Shown one piece after another: positions 9,139 through 17,491 of a stretch of 64,000 nt of DNA. A model generated the notes under the pieces. That model saw only the letters and a list, made by a program, of their open reading frames with translations. It was not told the origin of the DNA and did no database searches. How positions within the stretch are numbered: the stretch's first letter is position 1; each line of letters opens with the position of its first letter. Position numbers and translations under genes: made by a program. Source of the stretch: Polaromonas sp. YR568. GTDB taxonomy: Bacteria; Pseudomonadota; Gammaproteobacteria; Burkholderiales; Burkholderiaceae_C. The stretch spans positions 372,001 to 436,000 of the forward strand of contig NZ_FPBM01000003.1 of NCBI RefSeq assembly GCF_900116715.1. Direction: 5' to 3'.

Positions 9139-9807
9139 TCAGGTCTTGGCAGGAGCAGCGGAGGCCGCAGCGGCTGCAGGCTTGGCGGCCGCCCCCGGCA
9201 CTGCGGGCGTGGCGCCTGCTGCAGCAGAACTGGCAGCTTTCACATCCGTGGCCCGCTTCAGGCCAACCCGCATGGAGAAATTGGACACACGGCGCTGATC
9301 GCGCGGTGTCAGGGCCAGGGTGCTGGCCGTGATCTCAATCAGTTCAGGCCGGGTCAACCAGGGGCTGTTATTGGCCAGATTACGCAGCAGCTCGGAAACC
9401 CGTTCGTTGGACTGGGCAACGCCCACCAGCAGCACCGACTGATTTTCCTGCCGCATGGTATTGATATACACACCGTCAGGAAGCTGCTTGACCAGCTCAC
9501 TCAAGAGATACACAGGCATGTTGCGGTTGCCTTGCAGATCTTCCACCGCGTTCTGGCGGGCCCTGAGAGCGGCGATTTCTGCCTGCAAGGTCGCAATATC
9601 CTTGATCTGGCCTTCCAGCCGGGTGATTTCCGACTTCAGGAAGTTGTTCTTGTCTCGTTGGGTTTCAATTTGGGCGAGGTACCAAGAGTAGACCGCGCCA
9701 CAAATCAGGCCGCCTATCAACGCGGCAACACCCAGGGCTGCGAAAAAGACTTCGCGCCGGCGCTTGCGCGCAGCTTCGCGGTGCGGGAGCAGATTGACCA
9801 GAATCAC
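9139..9807 (-). CDS. pilN: Type IV pilus assembly protein PilN
   Basis: PilN is the inner-membrane partner of PilO; its cytoplasmic N-terminus binds PilM. I place the start at GTG 9807 (222 residues) because this gives the family's characteristic N-terminus ILVNLLPHREAARKRRR directly after the start, because GGAGG lies eight bases upstream, and because the GTGA overlap with the pilM stop is the usual coupling. A longer frame from TTG at 9837 adds ten residues without support. One membrane segment follows (about 22-45), then a coiled coil and a periplasmic domain. The tail is rich in alanine and proline, a low-complexity end seen in related bacteria. Confidence 0.94.
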   Translation of the reverse strand: MILVNLLPHREAARKRRREVFFAALGVAALIGGLICGAVYSWYLAQIETQRDKNNFLKSEITRLEGQIKDIATLQAEIAALRARQNAVEDLQGNRNMPVYLLSELVKQLPDGVYINTMRQENQSVLLVGVAQSNERVSELLRNLANNSPWLTRPELIEITASTLALTPRDQRRVSNFSMRVGLKRATDVKAASSAAAGATPAVPGAAAKPAAAAASAAPAKT

Positions 9808-10895
9808 TGCAGGAACCTCCGCAATGCCAGACCGCAAGAGGTCAGGTAAGACGATGCCTCACGGCGCATTTTCTTTTCCCGCACGCTGTCTCCAAGCTCC
9901 ATTCCTTCAAACGGATTGGCCAGAAGACAGGCAAACGAGGTCTGTTGCGTGACGGAGTCTGTCAGGCCGGGCAAGGCGGAGGAACCACCGGCCAGCATGA
10001 CGTAGTCCACCTTGTTATGGGGCGTACTCGTGAAGAAGAACTGAAGCGCGCGGCCGATTTCTTGCGCCATGCTTTCCACAAACGGCTTCAGAACCCCGGA
10101 GGCATAGTCTTCCGGCAATTCGCCGCTGCGTTTTTTGCTTTCCGCTTCTTCCGGGGAAAAGCCGTACTGGCGAACAATCAGCTGCGTGAGTTGCGCGCCG
10201 CCAAATGCCTGGTCACGCTCGTACAGCACATCGTCATTCTTGATCACCTGCATGCTGGTGGTCAGGGCGCCCACCTCAAACAGGGCGACCATGGTGTCGA
10301 CGCCCTTGTTAGGCAGGTTTTCGATCAGGCGGGCCGTCGCAAGGCGCGAGGCGTAGGACTCCACGTCCACCACAATGGGCTTAAGGCCGGCAGCTTCGGC
10401 CAGACCTTCCCGGTCCTGCACTTTTTCCTTGCGGGAGGCGGCGATCAGCACTTCGACGTCGCCATTGGACGTCGGGCTCGGCCCCACCACGCAGAAGTCA
10501 AGGCTGACTTCGTCCAGGGAGAAGGGAATGTACTGGTTGGCTTCCGATTCGACCTGGAGTTCCAGTTCGGCATCGGTCATGCCACCGGGCAGGATGATTT
10601 TTTTGGTGATGACCGCCGATGCGGGCAGCGCCATGGCCACGTTTTTGGTGCGTGTGCCGCTTTTTTTCACCAGGCGGCGCACAGCTTCTGCGACTTCGTC
10701 GAATTTCTCGACGTTGCCGTCCGTGATCCAGCCACGCTCCAGGGGCTCGATCGCACAGCGATCTAGCACCAGGTTGCCGGCCTTGTCACGGCTCAACTCC
10801 ACCAGCTTGACGCTGGACGAACTGATATCCAAACCCAGCAAAGCGGGTTGTTGGCGGTTGAATAACGATCCCAGAGAGATCAAGGCAGTCCCCAA
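9804..10895 (-). CDS. pilM: Type IV pilus assembly protein PilM
   Basis: PilM is a cytoplasmic actin-like ATP-binding protein that binds the N-terminus of PilN. Visible elements are the phosphate-1 loop LLGLDISSSSVKLVEL (about 19-34), the PilM signature ALPASAVITKKIILP, VDVESYA in the second nucleotide-binding region, and VMLAGGSSALPGL near the C-terminus. The frame starts at ATG 10895. A TTG four codons later would give the ISLGSLF N-terminus common in relatives, so the true start may be slightly inside. It is the first gene of the pilMNOPQ row and is divergent from the PBP1A gene, with 256 bp between them. Confidence 0.95.
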   Translation of the reverse strand: MGTALISLGSLFNRQQPALLGLDISSSSVKLVELSRDKAGNLVLDRCAIEPLERGWITDGNVEKFDEVAEAVRRLVKKSGTRTKNVAMALPASAVITKKIILPGGMTDAELELQVESEANQYIPFSLDEVSLDFCVVGPSPTSNGDVEVLIAASRKEKVQDREGLAEAAGLKPIVVDVESYASRLATARLIENLPNKGVDTMVALFEVGALTTSMQVIKNDDVLYERDQAFGGAQLTQLIVRQYGFSPEEAESKKRSGELPEDYASGVLKPFVESMAQEIGRALQFFFTSTPHNKVDYVMLAGGSSALPGLTDSVTQQTSFACLLANPFEGMELGDSVREKKMRREASSYLTSCGLALRRFLQ

Positions 10896-11119
10896 ATGAC
10901 GGCTAATATGTAGCCCTGCATACTTAAGAAATCACTTGAATAGTAGCAGTAAGCTCTTTGTGCAGTAAGGATTTTTCCTGTTTTGGACATCCGGAACGTT
11001 GTCAAAAGCAGACGGTCGTACCGGACCATGAGTTGGCAAGGTTCCCCAAAACGATGTCTGCAAACGTAAAAGTATGGCGCTTGCCCTGACACCCCGCACA
11101 ACCCGCTTTCCGGGATTTT

Positions 11120-11125
11120 TATAAT
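11120..11125 (+). promoter_or_regulatory. -10-like TATAAT before the PBP1A gene
   Basis: A perfect TATAAT lies 26 bases upstream of the ATG at 11152. The hexamer 17 bases further upstream (CACAAC) is a poor match to TTGACA, so the -35 element is weak or absent. Confidence 0.35.
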
Positions 11126-11151
11126 AGTGACGCGACTTTACGATTGCCTAC

Positions 11152-13581
11152 ATGCCCTCCAAGCCCACGTTTCCCGATTCAAACCCCGGCCCGGCTCAAC
11201 CAGGTCCAACCAAATCCTGGCTGCCCGGCTGGCTGATCAAGCTCTTTTTGTGGAGCGGAGGCCTCTTGCTGGCCGGCGCTGTTGCGATTTTGCTGTTTGT
11301 CGCCGTCGCCCTGTCGGTCGCCTACCCCAACCTGCCGGACATTTCGGACCTGTCGGACTACCGGCCCAAGCTTCCGCTGCGCGTTTATTCGGCTGACGGC
11401 GTGGTGATCGGGGAATTCGGCGAAGAGCGGCGGAGCCTCACCCCCATCAAAGACATCCCCCAGGTCATGAAGGATGCCGTGCTGGCCATTGAGGACGCGC
11501 GCTTCTTCCAGCATGGCGGAGTGGACTACCTGGGCGTGATCCGCGCCGGTTTTGCCAACGTGGGCCGCGCCAAGAGCCAGGGCGCCTCCACCATCACCAT
11601 GCAGGTGGCCCGCAATGTCTATCTGTCGGCCGAAAAAAGCTACACCCGCAAGATTTATGAAATCCTGCTGACCTTCAAGCTAGAGCACCTGCTGACCAAG
11701 GACCAGATTCTTGAGATCTATATGAACCAGATTTTCCTGGGCAACCGGGCCTACGGGTTCGCGGCAGCCTCGGAGGCCTACTTCGGCAAACCGCTCAAGA
11801 ACATCTCCATCGCCGAGGCTGCCATGCTCGCCGGCCTGCCCAAAGCGCCTTCGGCCTACAACCCCATCATCAACCCCAAGCGTGCCCGTGCCCGCCAGCT
11901 CTACATCATTGAGCGCATGGAGGAAAACGGCTTTATCACGGCCGAACAGGCCAAGTCGGCCAAGGAAGAAGAGCTCAAGGTCAAAACCGGGCCTGACGCC
12001 GGCCGGGTGCATGCCGAATATGTGGCCGAAACCGTGCGCCAGCTGGTCTATAACCAGTATGGAGACGAAACCTACACCCGCGGCCTGAACGTCTACACCA
12101 CCCTGCGCGCCACCGACCAGACGGTCGCCTACAAGGCGCTGCGCAAGGGCATCATGGATTACGAGCGCCGCCAGATTTACCGCGGCCCCGAGAAGTTCAT
12201 CGACCTGCCGGTCAACCCGCAGGAGACCGAAGACGCGATTGACGACGCGCTGACCGACAACCCCGATAACGGCGACGTGATGTCGGCCGTGGTGCTGGAG
12301 GCCAACCCCAAGCGCATTCTGGCGATGCGCCAGAACAGCGAAACCGTTGAAATCACCGGCGACGGCCTGAAGCCCGCCCAATCGGGCCTGGCCGACAAAG
12401 CCGGCCCCAATATCAAGATCCGCCGCGGCGCCCTGATTCGCGTCGCAAAAACGCCGAAGAACACCTGGGAGATCACCCAGTTGCCTGAAGTGGAAGGCGC
12501 TTTTGTGGCGCTGGACCCGCGCGACGGCTCCATCCGCGCGCTGGTGGGCGGCTTTGATTTCGAAAAGAACAAGTTCAACCACGTGACCCAGGCCTGGCGC
12601 CAGCCGGGCTCCAGCTTCAAGCCCTTTATCTACTCGGCAGCCCTTGAAAAAGGTTTCACCCCGGCCACCGTCGTCAATGATGCCCCGCTGTTCTTTGATG
12701 CCGGCGTGACCGGCGGCCAGCCCTGGGAGCCAAAAAACTACGACGGGACCTTCGACGGCCCCATGAGCCTGCGGACCGGATTGAAGAAATCCAAGAACAT
12801 GATTTCCATCCGCATCCTGCAATCCATAGGCGCGCCTTACGCGCAAGACTGGATCACGCACTTCGGCTTTGAAGCGGAAAAACACCCGGCGTATCTCACC
12901 ATGGCGCTGGGCGCCGGCTCAGTGACGCCCATGCAGATGGCCACGGCTTACTCCGTCTTCGCCAATGGCGGCTACCGCGTCAACCCCTACCTGATCACCA
13001 AAATCACCGACCAGCGCGGCAAGGTCCTGCTGGAAAGCAATCCGCCCAAGCTCGACGAATCCATGCGGGGCATTGACGCACGCAATGCCTTCATCATGGA
13101 CAGCCTGCTGCAGGAAGTCGCCCGGTCGGGCACAGCCGCCAGGGCGCAGGCCACACTCAAGCGCCCTGACCTTTTCGGCAAAACCGGTACGACCAACGAC
13201 TCCATCGACACCTGGTTTGTGGGCTTCCAGCCGACACTGACGGCGGCCGTCTGGATGGGCTACGACACCCCCAAGAAACTGGGCGACCGCGAAACCGGCG
13301 GCGGATTGAGCCTGCCGATCTGGATCAACTTTATGGAATACGCCCTCAAAGGCGTGCCGGTGACCGAATACCCGGCGCCCGAAGGCGTTGTGAATGTGGG
13401 CGGCGAGTGGTACTACAGCGAATACGCCCGGGGCTCCGGCGTCAGCACCGTGGGCATTCAGCAGGATCCGGCCGCGGCCAATGCAGGCCAGCCCGCCAAT
13501 CCGGCAACGCCTGGCGGGGCGATTCAGGTGCTGCCGCCCTCCGACGAGAAAAAGCGCATCCTGGACCTGTTCAAGAACTGA
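11152..13581 (+). CDS. mrcA: Penicillin-binding protein 1A (bifunctional transglycosylase/transpeptidase)
   Basis: This class A PBP polymerises and cross-links peptidoglycan in the periplasm. The 809-residue protein has a short cytoplasmic tail, one membrane anchor (about 28-55), a family 51 glycosyltransferase domain with IEDARFFQHGGVDYLG and GASTITMQVARN (about 100-280), an OB-like insert, and the transpeptidase domain with the catalytic SxxK in QPGSSFKPF (near 485), SKNMISIR for SxN and FGKTGTTNDS for KTG. The C-terminus ends with a proline/alanine-rich stretch. PBP1A divergent from pilMNOPQ is the usual arrangement in proteobacteria and suggests coordination of wall growth and pilus assembly. 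Confidence 0.96.
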   Translation: MPSKPTFPDSNPGPAQPGPTKSWLPGWLIKLFLWSGGLLLAGAVAILLFVAVALSVAYPNLPDISDLSDYRPKLPLRVYSADGVVIGEFGEERRSLTPIKDIPQVMKDAVLAIEDARFFQHGGVDYLGVIRAGFANVGRAKSQGASTITMQVARNVYLSAEKSYTRKIYEILLTFKLEHLLTKDQILEIYMNQIFLGNRAYGFAAASEAYFGKPLKNISIAEAAMLAGLPKAPSAYNPIINPKRARARQLYIIERMEENGFITAEQAKSAKEEELKVKTGPDAGRVHAEYVAETVRQLVYNQYGDETYTRGLNVYTTLRATDQTVAYKALRKGIMDYERRQIYRGPEKFIDLPVNPQETEDAIDDALTDNPDNGDVMSAVVLEANPKRILAMRQNSETVEITGDGLKPAQSGLADKAGPNIKIRRGALIRVAKTPKNTWEITQLPEVEGAFVALDPRDGSIRALVGGFDFEKNKFNHVTQAWRQPGSSFKPFIYSAALEKGFTPATVVNDAPLFFDAGVTGGQPWEPKNYDGTFDGPMSLRTGLKKSKNMISIRILQSIGAPYAQDWITHFGFEAEKHPAYLTMALGAGSVTPMQMATAYSVFANGGYRVNPYLITKITDQRGKVLLESNPPKLDESMRGIDARNAFIMDSLLQEVARSGTAARAQATLKRPDLFGKTGTTNDSIDTWFVGFQPTLTAAVWMGYDTPKKLGDRETGGGLSLPIWINFMEYALKGVPVTEYPAPEGVVNVGGEWYYSEYARGSGVSTVGIQQDPAAANAGQPANPATPGGAIQVLPPSDEKKRILDLFKN

Positions 13582-13602
13582 CGAGAATCCGTACCGGCAA
13601 AC

Positions 13603-13630
13603 AAAAAGGGCTCAGATGGAGCCCTTTTTT
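13603..13630 (+). terminator. Bidirectional intrinsic terminator between the PBP1A gene and cyaY
   Basis: Arms AAAAAGGGCTC and GAGCCCTTTTTT flank a five-base loop AGATG. The T-run on the plus strand follows the PBP1A gene, and the A-run at the left gives a T-run on the minus strand for the convergent cyaY. Confidence 0.85.
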
Positions 13631-13655
13631 CATCCCGCCCTGGAAACCCGGCGCT

Positions 13656-13991
13656 TCAAGCCGCCGCCTTGAACACCAGCGGCTGGCCCGCCTGCTCACT
13701 GGCGTAGCGCGACAAGTTGGCAAAAAACTCGCTGGAATCCTTGGTGTCGGCCCAGTGCCCGCCGCTGAACTTGTAGTGAAAGCCGCCGGCCTTGGCCGCC
13801 ATCCAGATTTCCTGCAGCGGCTTTTGCAGGTTGATGATGATCTGGCTGCGATTTGAGAAAGTCAGCGTGATCATGCCGCCGGTCCGCTGGTTGTCGATGT
13901 CCGCGTCGGTTTCATCATTGATCCGGTCGCACGCCGTCTCTACTGCCTTGAGTGCGCTCTCGGCCAGATCCTGGTATTCAAGGTCCGTCAT
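13656..13991 (-). CDS. cyaY: Iron donor protein CyaY (frataxin homologue)
   Basis: CyaY binds iron and modulates iron-sulfur cluster assembly by IscS in the cytoplasm. The 111 residues match the compact frataxin fold: an acidic first helix ([23 protein letters not shown] with DETDADID), then strands with [38 protein letters not shown] and the [15 protein letters not shown] end. The first ATG at 13991 is the natural start. It is divergent from lptM with only 12 bp between the two start codons, so each promoter must lie inside the other gene. Confidence 0.95.
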   Translation of the reverse strand: MTDLEYQDLAESALKAVETACDRINDETDADIDNQRTGGMITLTFSNRSQIIINLQKPLQEIWMAAKAGGFHYKFSGGHWADTKDSSEFFANLSRYASEQAGQPLVFKAAA

Positions 13992-14003
13992 TACAATCCC
14001 ATC

Positions 14004-14246
14004 ATGGTTTCTTCAGCTCAAATTCTAGGTCGCGTCCGTAATCCGGCCTCCCGGCATGGCCTTGCTGCGGTTGTGGTCGGCGCCGCCTTGCTGGCCGGTT
14101 GCGGGCAAAAAGGCCCGCTTTATCTGCCGCTTCCACCTAAAGTTCCCGGCGTGACGACTTCCGCCCCAGCCGCCCCATCCACCACCCTTCCCGAAGCGCC
14201 ACCTGCGGCAGTGACGCCAGCCCTGCCGGCTTCTGCCGCCCGTTAA
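14004..14246 (+). CDS. lptM: Small lipoprotein LptM (YifL-like)
   Basis: An 80-residue lipoprotein with a signal ending [16 protein letters not shown]. The lipobox Cys followed directly by GQKGPLYLP is the hallmark of the LptM/YifL family, which in E. coli assists oxidative maturation of the LPS translocon LptD at the outer membrane. The rest is a proline/alanine-rich low-complexity tail. The place between cyaY and lysA matches other proteobacteria, where it lies beside cyaY and a lysine or DAP gene. The ATG at 14004 gives a rather long n-region, but no better start is seen. Confidence 0.85.
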   Translation: MVSSAQILGRVRNPASRHGLAAVVVGAALLAGCGQKGPLYLPLPPKVPGVTTSAPAAPSTTLPEAPPAAVTPALPASAAR

Positions 14247-14280
14247 CCCTGCCTGCAAGGCTCTGGCACGCCGGCACTGA

Positions 14281-14312
14281 GAAGGTTCAGGCCATTTCCC
14301 GCCTGAACCTTC
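14281..14312 (+). other. Perfect 12-bp stem hairpin between lptM and lysA
   Basis: GAAGGTTCAGGC and GCCTGAACCTTC are perfect inverted arms around an eight-base loop CATTTCCC. No T-run follows on either strand, so this is not a standard terminator. It may be an RNA processing or stability element that separates lptM from lysA. Confidence 0.6.
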
Positions 14313-14420
14313 AAATCCAAGGCCAAGGCAGAAAGTCACCTTGAATCGGTCATGGCGCGCACGCCACGCGCTCTTTAAGATACCTCGAACAATCCGCACG
14401 GTTGAAAGCCTCCACTACCC

Positions 14421-15707
14421 ATGACTCGTCCAACTCTTCCCGGCCATCCGCATTTTGCTTACCGCGAGGGCGAGCTGTTCGTAGAAAACGTGCGCTTGCG
14501 CGACCTCGCCGCCGCGCACGGCACGCCTCTTTTTGTTTACTCCAAGGCGGCCATGCTGTCGGCGCTCGCCGCCTACCAGCGCGGCTTTGCGGGGCGCCAT
14601 GCGCAAATCTGCTATGCCATGAAGGCCAACTCCTCGCTGGGCGTGCTGCAGGTGTTTGCCCGTGCCGGCTGCGGTTTTGACATCGTCTCGGGCGGTGAAC
14701 TGAGCCGCGTACTGGCCGCGGGCGGCGAGGCCGGCAAGATCATCTTCTCGGGCGTGGGTAAAACGCGCGCCGAAATGCGGCAAGCCCTCACGGCCGGCAT
14801 TGGCTGCTTCAACGTCGAGAGCGAAGCCGAGCTCGACGTGCTGTCTGAAGTGGCGCTGGCCATGAAACTGCGCGCGCCCGTCAGCATCCGCGTCAATCCC
14901 AATGTGGACCCCAAGACGCACCCTTATATTTCCACGGGCCTTAAAGACAACAAGTTCGGCGTGGCGCATGAACACGCCTTGCGCATCTACCGGCATGCGG
15001 CGTCGCTCAAGGGCCTGCAGGTCGTGGGCATCGACTGCCACATCGGCTCGCAGATCACCGACACCACGCCCTACCTCGACGCCATGGACCGGGTGCTCGA
15101 CCTGGTGGCGGCCATTGAGGGCGCGGGCATTCCGCTGGAACACATCGATTTCGGCGGCGGCCTGGGCATCAACTACAACAACGACACGCCGCCCGAGGCC
15201 GACGCACTGTGGCACCAGCTGCTTGCCCGCCTCGATGCACGCGGCTACGGCGGCAAGAAGCTGATGATCGAGCCCGGCCGCTCACTGGTGGGCAATGCCG
15301 GCGTGTGCCTCACGGAGGTGCTGTATGTGAAGCCCGGCGAGCACAAGAATTTTTGCATCATCGACGCGGCCATGAACGACCTGCCCCGCCCCGCCATGTA
15401 CCAGGCGTTTCACGCCATCGTGCCGCTGTCGGCGCCCGGCAACGACACGGCGGCGGTGACTTACGACGTGGTCGGCCCGGTCTGCGAAAGCGGCGACTGG
15501 ATTGGCCGCGACCGCTCCCTGGCGGTGGCGGCAGGCGACCAGCTGGCGGTGATGTCGGCAGGCGCTTATTGCATGAGCATGGCCAGCAACTACAACACCC
15601 GCGCCCGCGCGGCCGAACTGCTGGTGGATGGCGACAAAGTGCACCTGATCCGCCAGAGGGAAACCGTGGACGACCAGATGCGCCAGGAACTGCTGGTCAA
15701 GGGCTGA
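14421..15707 (+). CDS. lysA: Diaminopimelate decarboxylase
   Basis: LysA makes L-lysine from meso-diaminopimelate with pyridoxal phosphate, the last step of lysine synthesis. The 428 residues show the PLP lysine in CYAMKANSSLGVLQVF (near 62), the FDIVSGGELSR segment, GSQITDTTPYLDA with the conserved histidine just before it, HIDFGGGLGINY for phosphate binding, EPGRSLVGNAG, and the catalytic cysteine region GPVCESGDW. The length is normal. It lies downstream of lptM, separated by 174 bp with a strong hairpin, and is convergent with msrQ. Confidence 0.97.
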   Translation: MTRPTLPGHPHFAYREGELFVENVRLRDLAAAHGTPLFVYSKAAMLSALAAYQRGFAGRHAQICYAMKANSSLGVLQVFARAGCGFDIVSGGELSRVLAAGGEAGKIIFSGVGKTRAEMRQALTAGIGCFNVESEAELDVLSEVALAMKLRAPVSIRVNPNVDPKTHPYISTGLKDNKFGVAHEHALRIYRHAASLKGLQVVGIDCHIGSQITDTTPYLDAMDRVLDLVAAIEGAGIPLEHIDFGGGLGINYNNDTPPEADALWHQLLARLDARGYGGKKLMIEPGRSLVGNAGVCLTEVLYVKPGEHKNFCIIDAAMNDLPRPAMYQAFHAIVPLSAPGNDTAAVTYDVVGPVCESGDWIGRDRSLAVAAGDQLAVMSAGAYCMSMASNYNTRARAAELLVDGDKVHLIRQRETVDDQMRQELLVKG

Positions 15708-15737
15708 GGCAAGAGCCTCGCTGGCCGGCTGCTGCAG

Positions 15738-16397
15738 TCAGGACAGCTTGCCGCGCACGCCGTAAGCCGGCTGCAGTTTTCTTTTCTTGATGAACTGCTG
15801 CACACGCCAGCCCAGCAGCACCGCAATGATGCCGGCGTAGACAAACACTTCCGCAAAGTTGTTTTTGCCGGCACGCATCCAGAAGAAGTGCAGCAGCCCC
15901 AGGCCGGCGATCAGATAGACCAGCTTGTGCAGCCACTGCCAGCGCTTGGCGCCCATGGCCTTGATGGCGGCATTGAACGAGGTGGCCGCCAAAGGCGTCA
16001 GCAGCACAAATGCTGAAAAACCCACCAGGATGAACGGCCGCTTGGCGATGTCTTTGGCGATATCGGCAAAGTCAAAGCCCATGTCAAACCAGCTGTAGCT
16101 CAGCAGGTGCACAACCACGTAAAAATACGTGAACAGCCCCAGCATGCGGCGAAAACGCGCCAGCGCCGGCGTGCCGCTGATAACCCGCAGCGGCGTGACC
16201 GCCAGAACGATGCAGATAAAGCGCAGCGTCCAGTCGCCAGTGGCGCGTATCAGCGCTTCGGCCGGGTTGGCGCCCAGCTGGTTGGTGAAGGCGCCGTAGA
16301 AAAGCCAGGCAAACGGCAGAAGGCACAGCACAAACACCAGCGGCTTGGCCACCGGATGCAGCAACCACTTTTGCCGCGCTGCCATGAACGCCGCCAT
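15738..16397 (-). CDS. msrQ: Protein-methionine-sulfoxide reductase heme-binding subunit MsrQ
   Basis: MsrQ (YedZ) is an inner-membrane b-type haem protein that passes electrons from the quinone pool to MsrP. The 219 residues contain about six membrane segments, with LRRMLGLFTYFYVVVHLLSYSWFD and WLHKLVYLIAGLGLLHFFW carrying the conserved haem-ligand histidines. The start overlaps the msrP stop (TGATG), so the two subunits are translationally coupled. The gene is convergent with lysA. Confidence 0.95.
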   Translation of the reverse strand: MAAFMAARQKWLLHPVAKPLVFVLCLLPFAWLFYGAFTNQLGANPAEALIRATGDWTLRFICIVLAVTPLRVISGTPALARFRRMLGLFTYFYVVVHLLSYSWFDMGFDFADIAKDIAKRPFILVGFSAFVLLTPLAATSFNAAIKAMGAKRWQWLHKLVYLIAGLGLLHFFWMRAGKNNFAEVFVYAGIIAVLLGWRVQQFIKKRKLQPAYGVRGKLS

Positions 16398-17395
16398 CAG
16401 AAGTTCTTCTTGAGATCCATGCCAGCGTAGAGCTGGCCCACCTGCGCTTCGTAGCCGTTGAACATCAGCGTTTTTCGCTTCTTGGCAAACAGGCCGTCTT
16501 CACCGATGCGGCGTTCGGTTTCCTGGCTCCATCGCGGGTGGTCCACGTTGGGGTTCACATTTGAATAAAAGCCATATTCCTGCGCAGCGGCCTTGTTCCA
16601 GGCGGTGCGCGGCTCCTTGTCGGTGAAGCGGATCTTGACGATGCTCTTGCCGCTTTTGAAGCCGTACTTCCAGGGCAGCACCATGCGCACCGGCGCGCCG
16701 TTCTGGTTGGGCAGCACTTCGCCGTACATGCCGAAGGCCAGCAGGGCCAGCGGATGCATGGCTTCGTCCATGCGCAGGGCTTCCACATAAGGCCAGTCCA
16801 GAATGCGCGTACCCACGAAAGGCATGGTTTTGGGGTCTGCCAGGGTGATGAACTCAACATATTTGGCGTTGCCCAGCGGCTCGACTTTCTTGATCAGCTC
16901 GGACAGCGAATAACCGACCCAGGGAATCACCATGGACCAGCCTTCCACGCAGCGCAGGCGGTAAATACGCTCTTCCTGCGGGGCCAGCTTGATCAGGTCT
17001 TCCAGTGTGAAAGTCTTGGGCTGCTTGACCAGGCCCTCAACGGCCACCGACCAGGGCTTGGTGACCAGTGTGTGGGCGTTCTTGGCCGGCTCGGCCTTGT
17101 CGACGCCGAACTCGTAGTAGTTGTTGTAGGTGGTGACGTCTTTGTAGTCGGTGATCTTTTCCATGGTCACCGCGCCGGCCACCGCCGACTTGCCGCCGGC
17201 CATTGCTGCCAGCTTGCCGGGCTTTTGCACCGTTTGCGCCATCGCCTGCCGCCCGGCCCAGCTGGCCATGGCGGCGCCCGCTGCACCTGTGGCCATGAGT
17301 TTGATCAGGTCGCGGCGGCCGTGATAAATGCCCTGCGGCGTAATTTCACTGGGAACGGGGTGGTTAAAGCCGCTGGCGTGGGTCTTGATGAGCAT
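16397..17395 (-). CDS. msrP: Protein-methionine-sulfoxide reductase catalytic subunit MsrP
   Basis: MsrP (YedY) is a periplasmic molybdopterin enzyme that repairs oxidised methionines in envelope proteins. The 332 residues begin with a twin-arginine signal ([19 protein letters not shown]), as expected for a folded cofactor protein. The cofactor-binding cysteine is in [15 protein letters not shown] (near 150), and [21 protein letters not shown] is the second typical block. The length fits the family. It shares a coupled operon with msrQ. The neighbours upstream, ccsB and resB, are also redox envelope functions, though 96 bp separate them. Confidence 0.96.
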   Translation of the reverse strand: MLIKTHASGFNHPVPSEITPQGIYHGRRDLIKLMATGAAGAAMASWAGRQAMAQTVQKPGKLAAMAGGKSAVAGAVTMEKITDYKDVTTYNNYYEFGVDKAEPAKNAHTLVTKPWSVAVEGLVKQPKTFTLEDLIKLAPQEERIYRLRCVEGWSMVIPWVGYSLSELIKKVEPLGNAKYVEFITLADPKTMPFVGTRILDWPYVEALRMDEAMHPLALLAFGMYGEVLPNQNGAPVRMVLPWKYGFKSGKSIVKIRFTDKEPRTAWNKAAAQEYGFYSNVNPNVDHPRWSQETERRIGEDGLFAKKRKTLMFNGYEAQVGQLYAGMDLKKNF

Positions 17396-17491
17396 GAAGG
17401 CGTCCTTGAAAATCCGTTATGGCTTAGTCTGAATACGCAGCAAGTTCTTACAGGGATTCAGCCTGGGGCTTCTACAAAGACTCGCCGCTGG

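Noticed and set aside
11680..12885. 401-codon open frame on the minus strand
   Set aside because: Antisense to the PBP1A gene; no recognisable domain.
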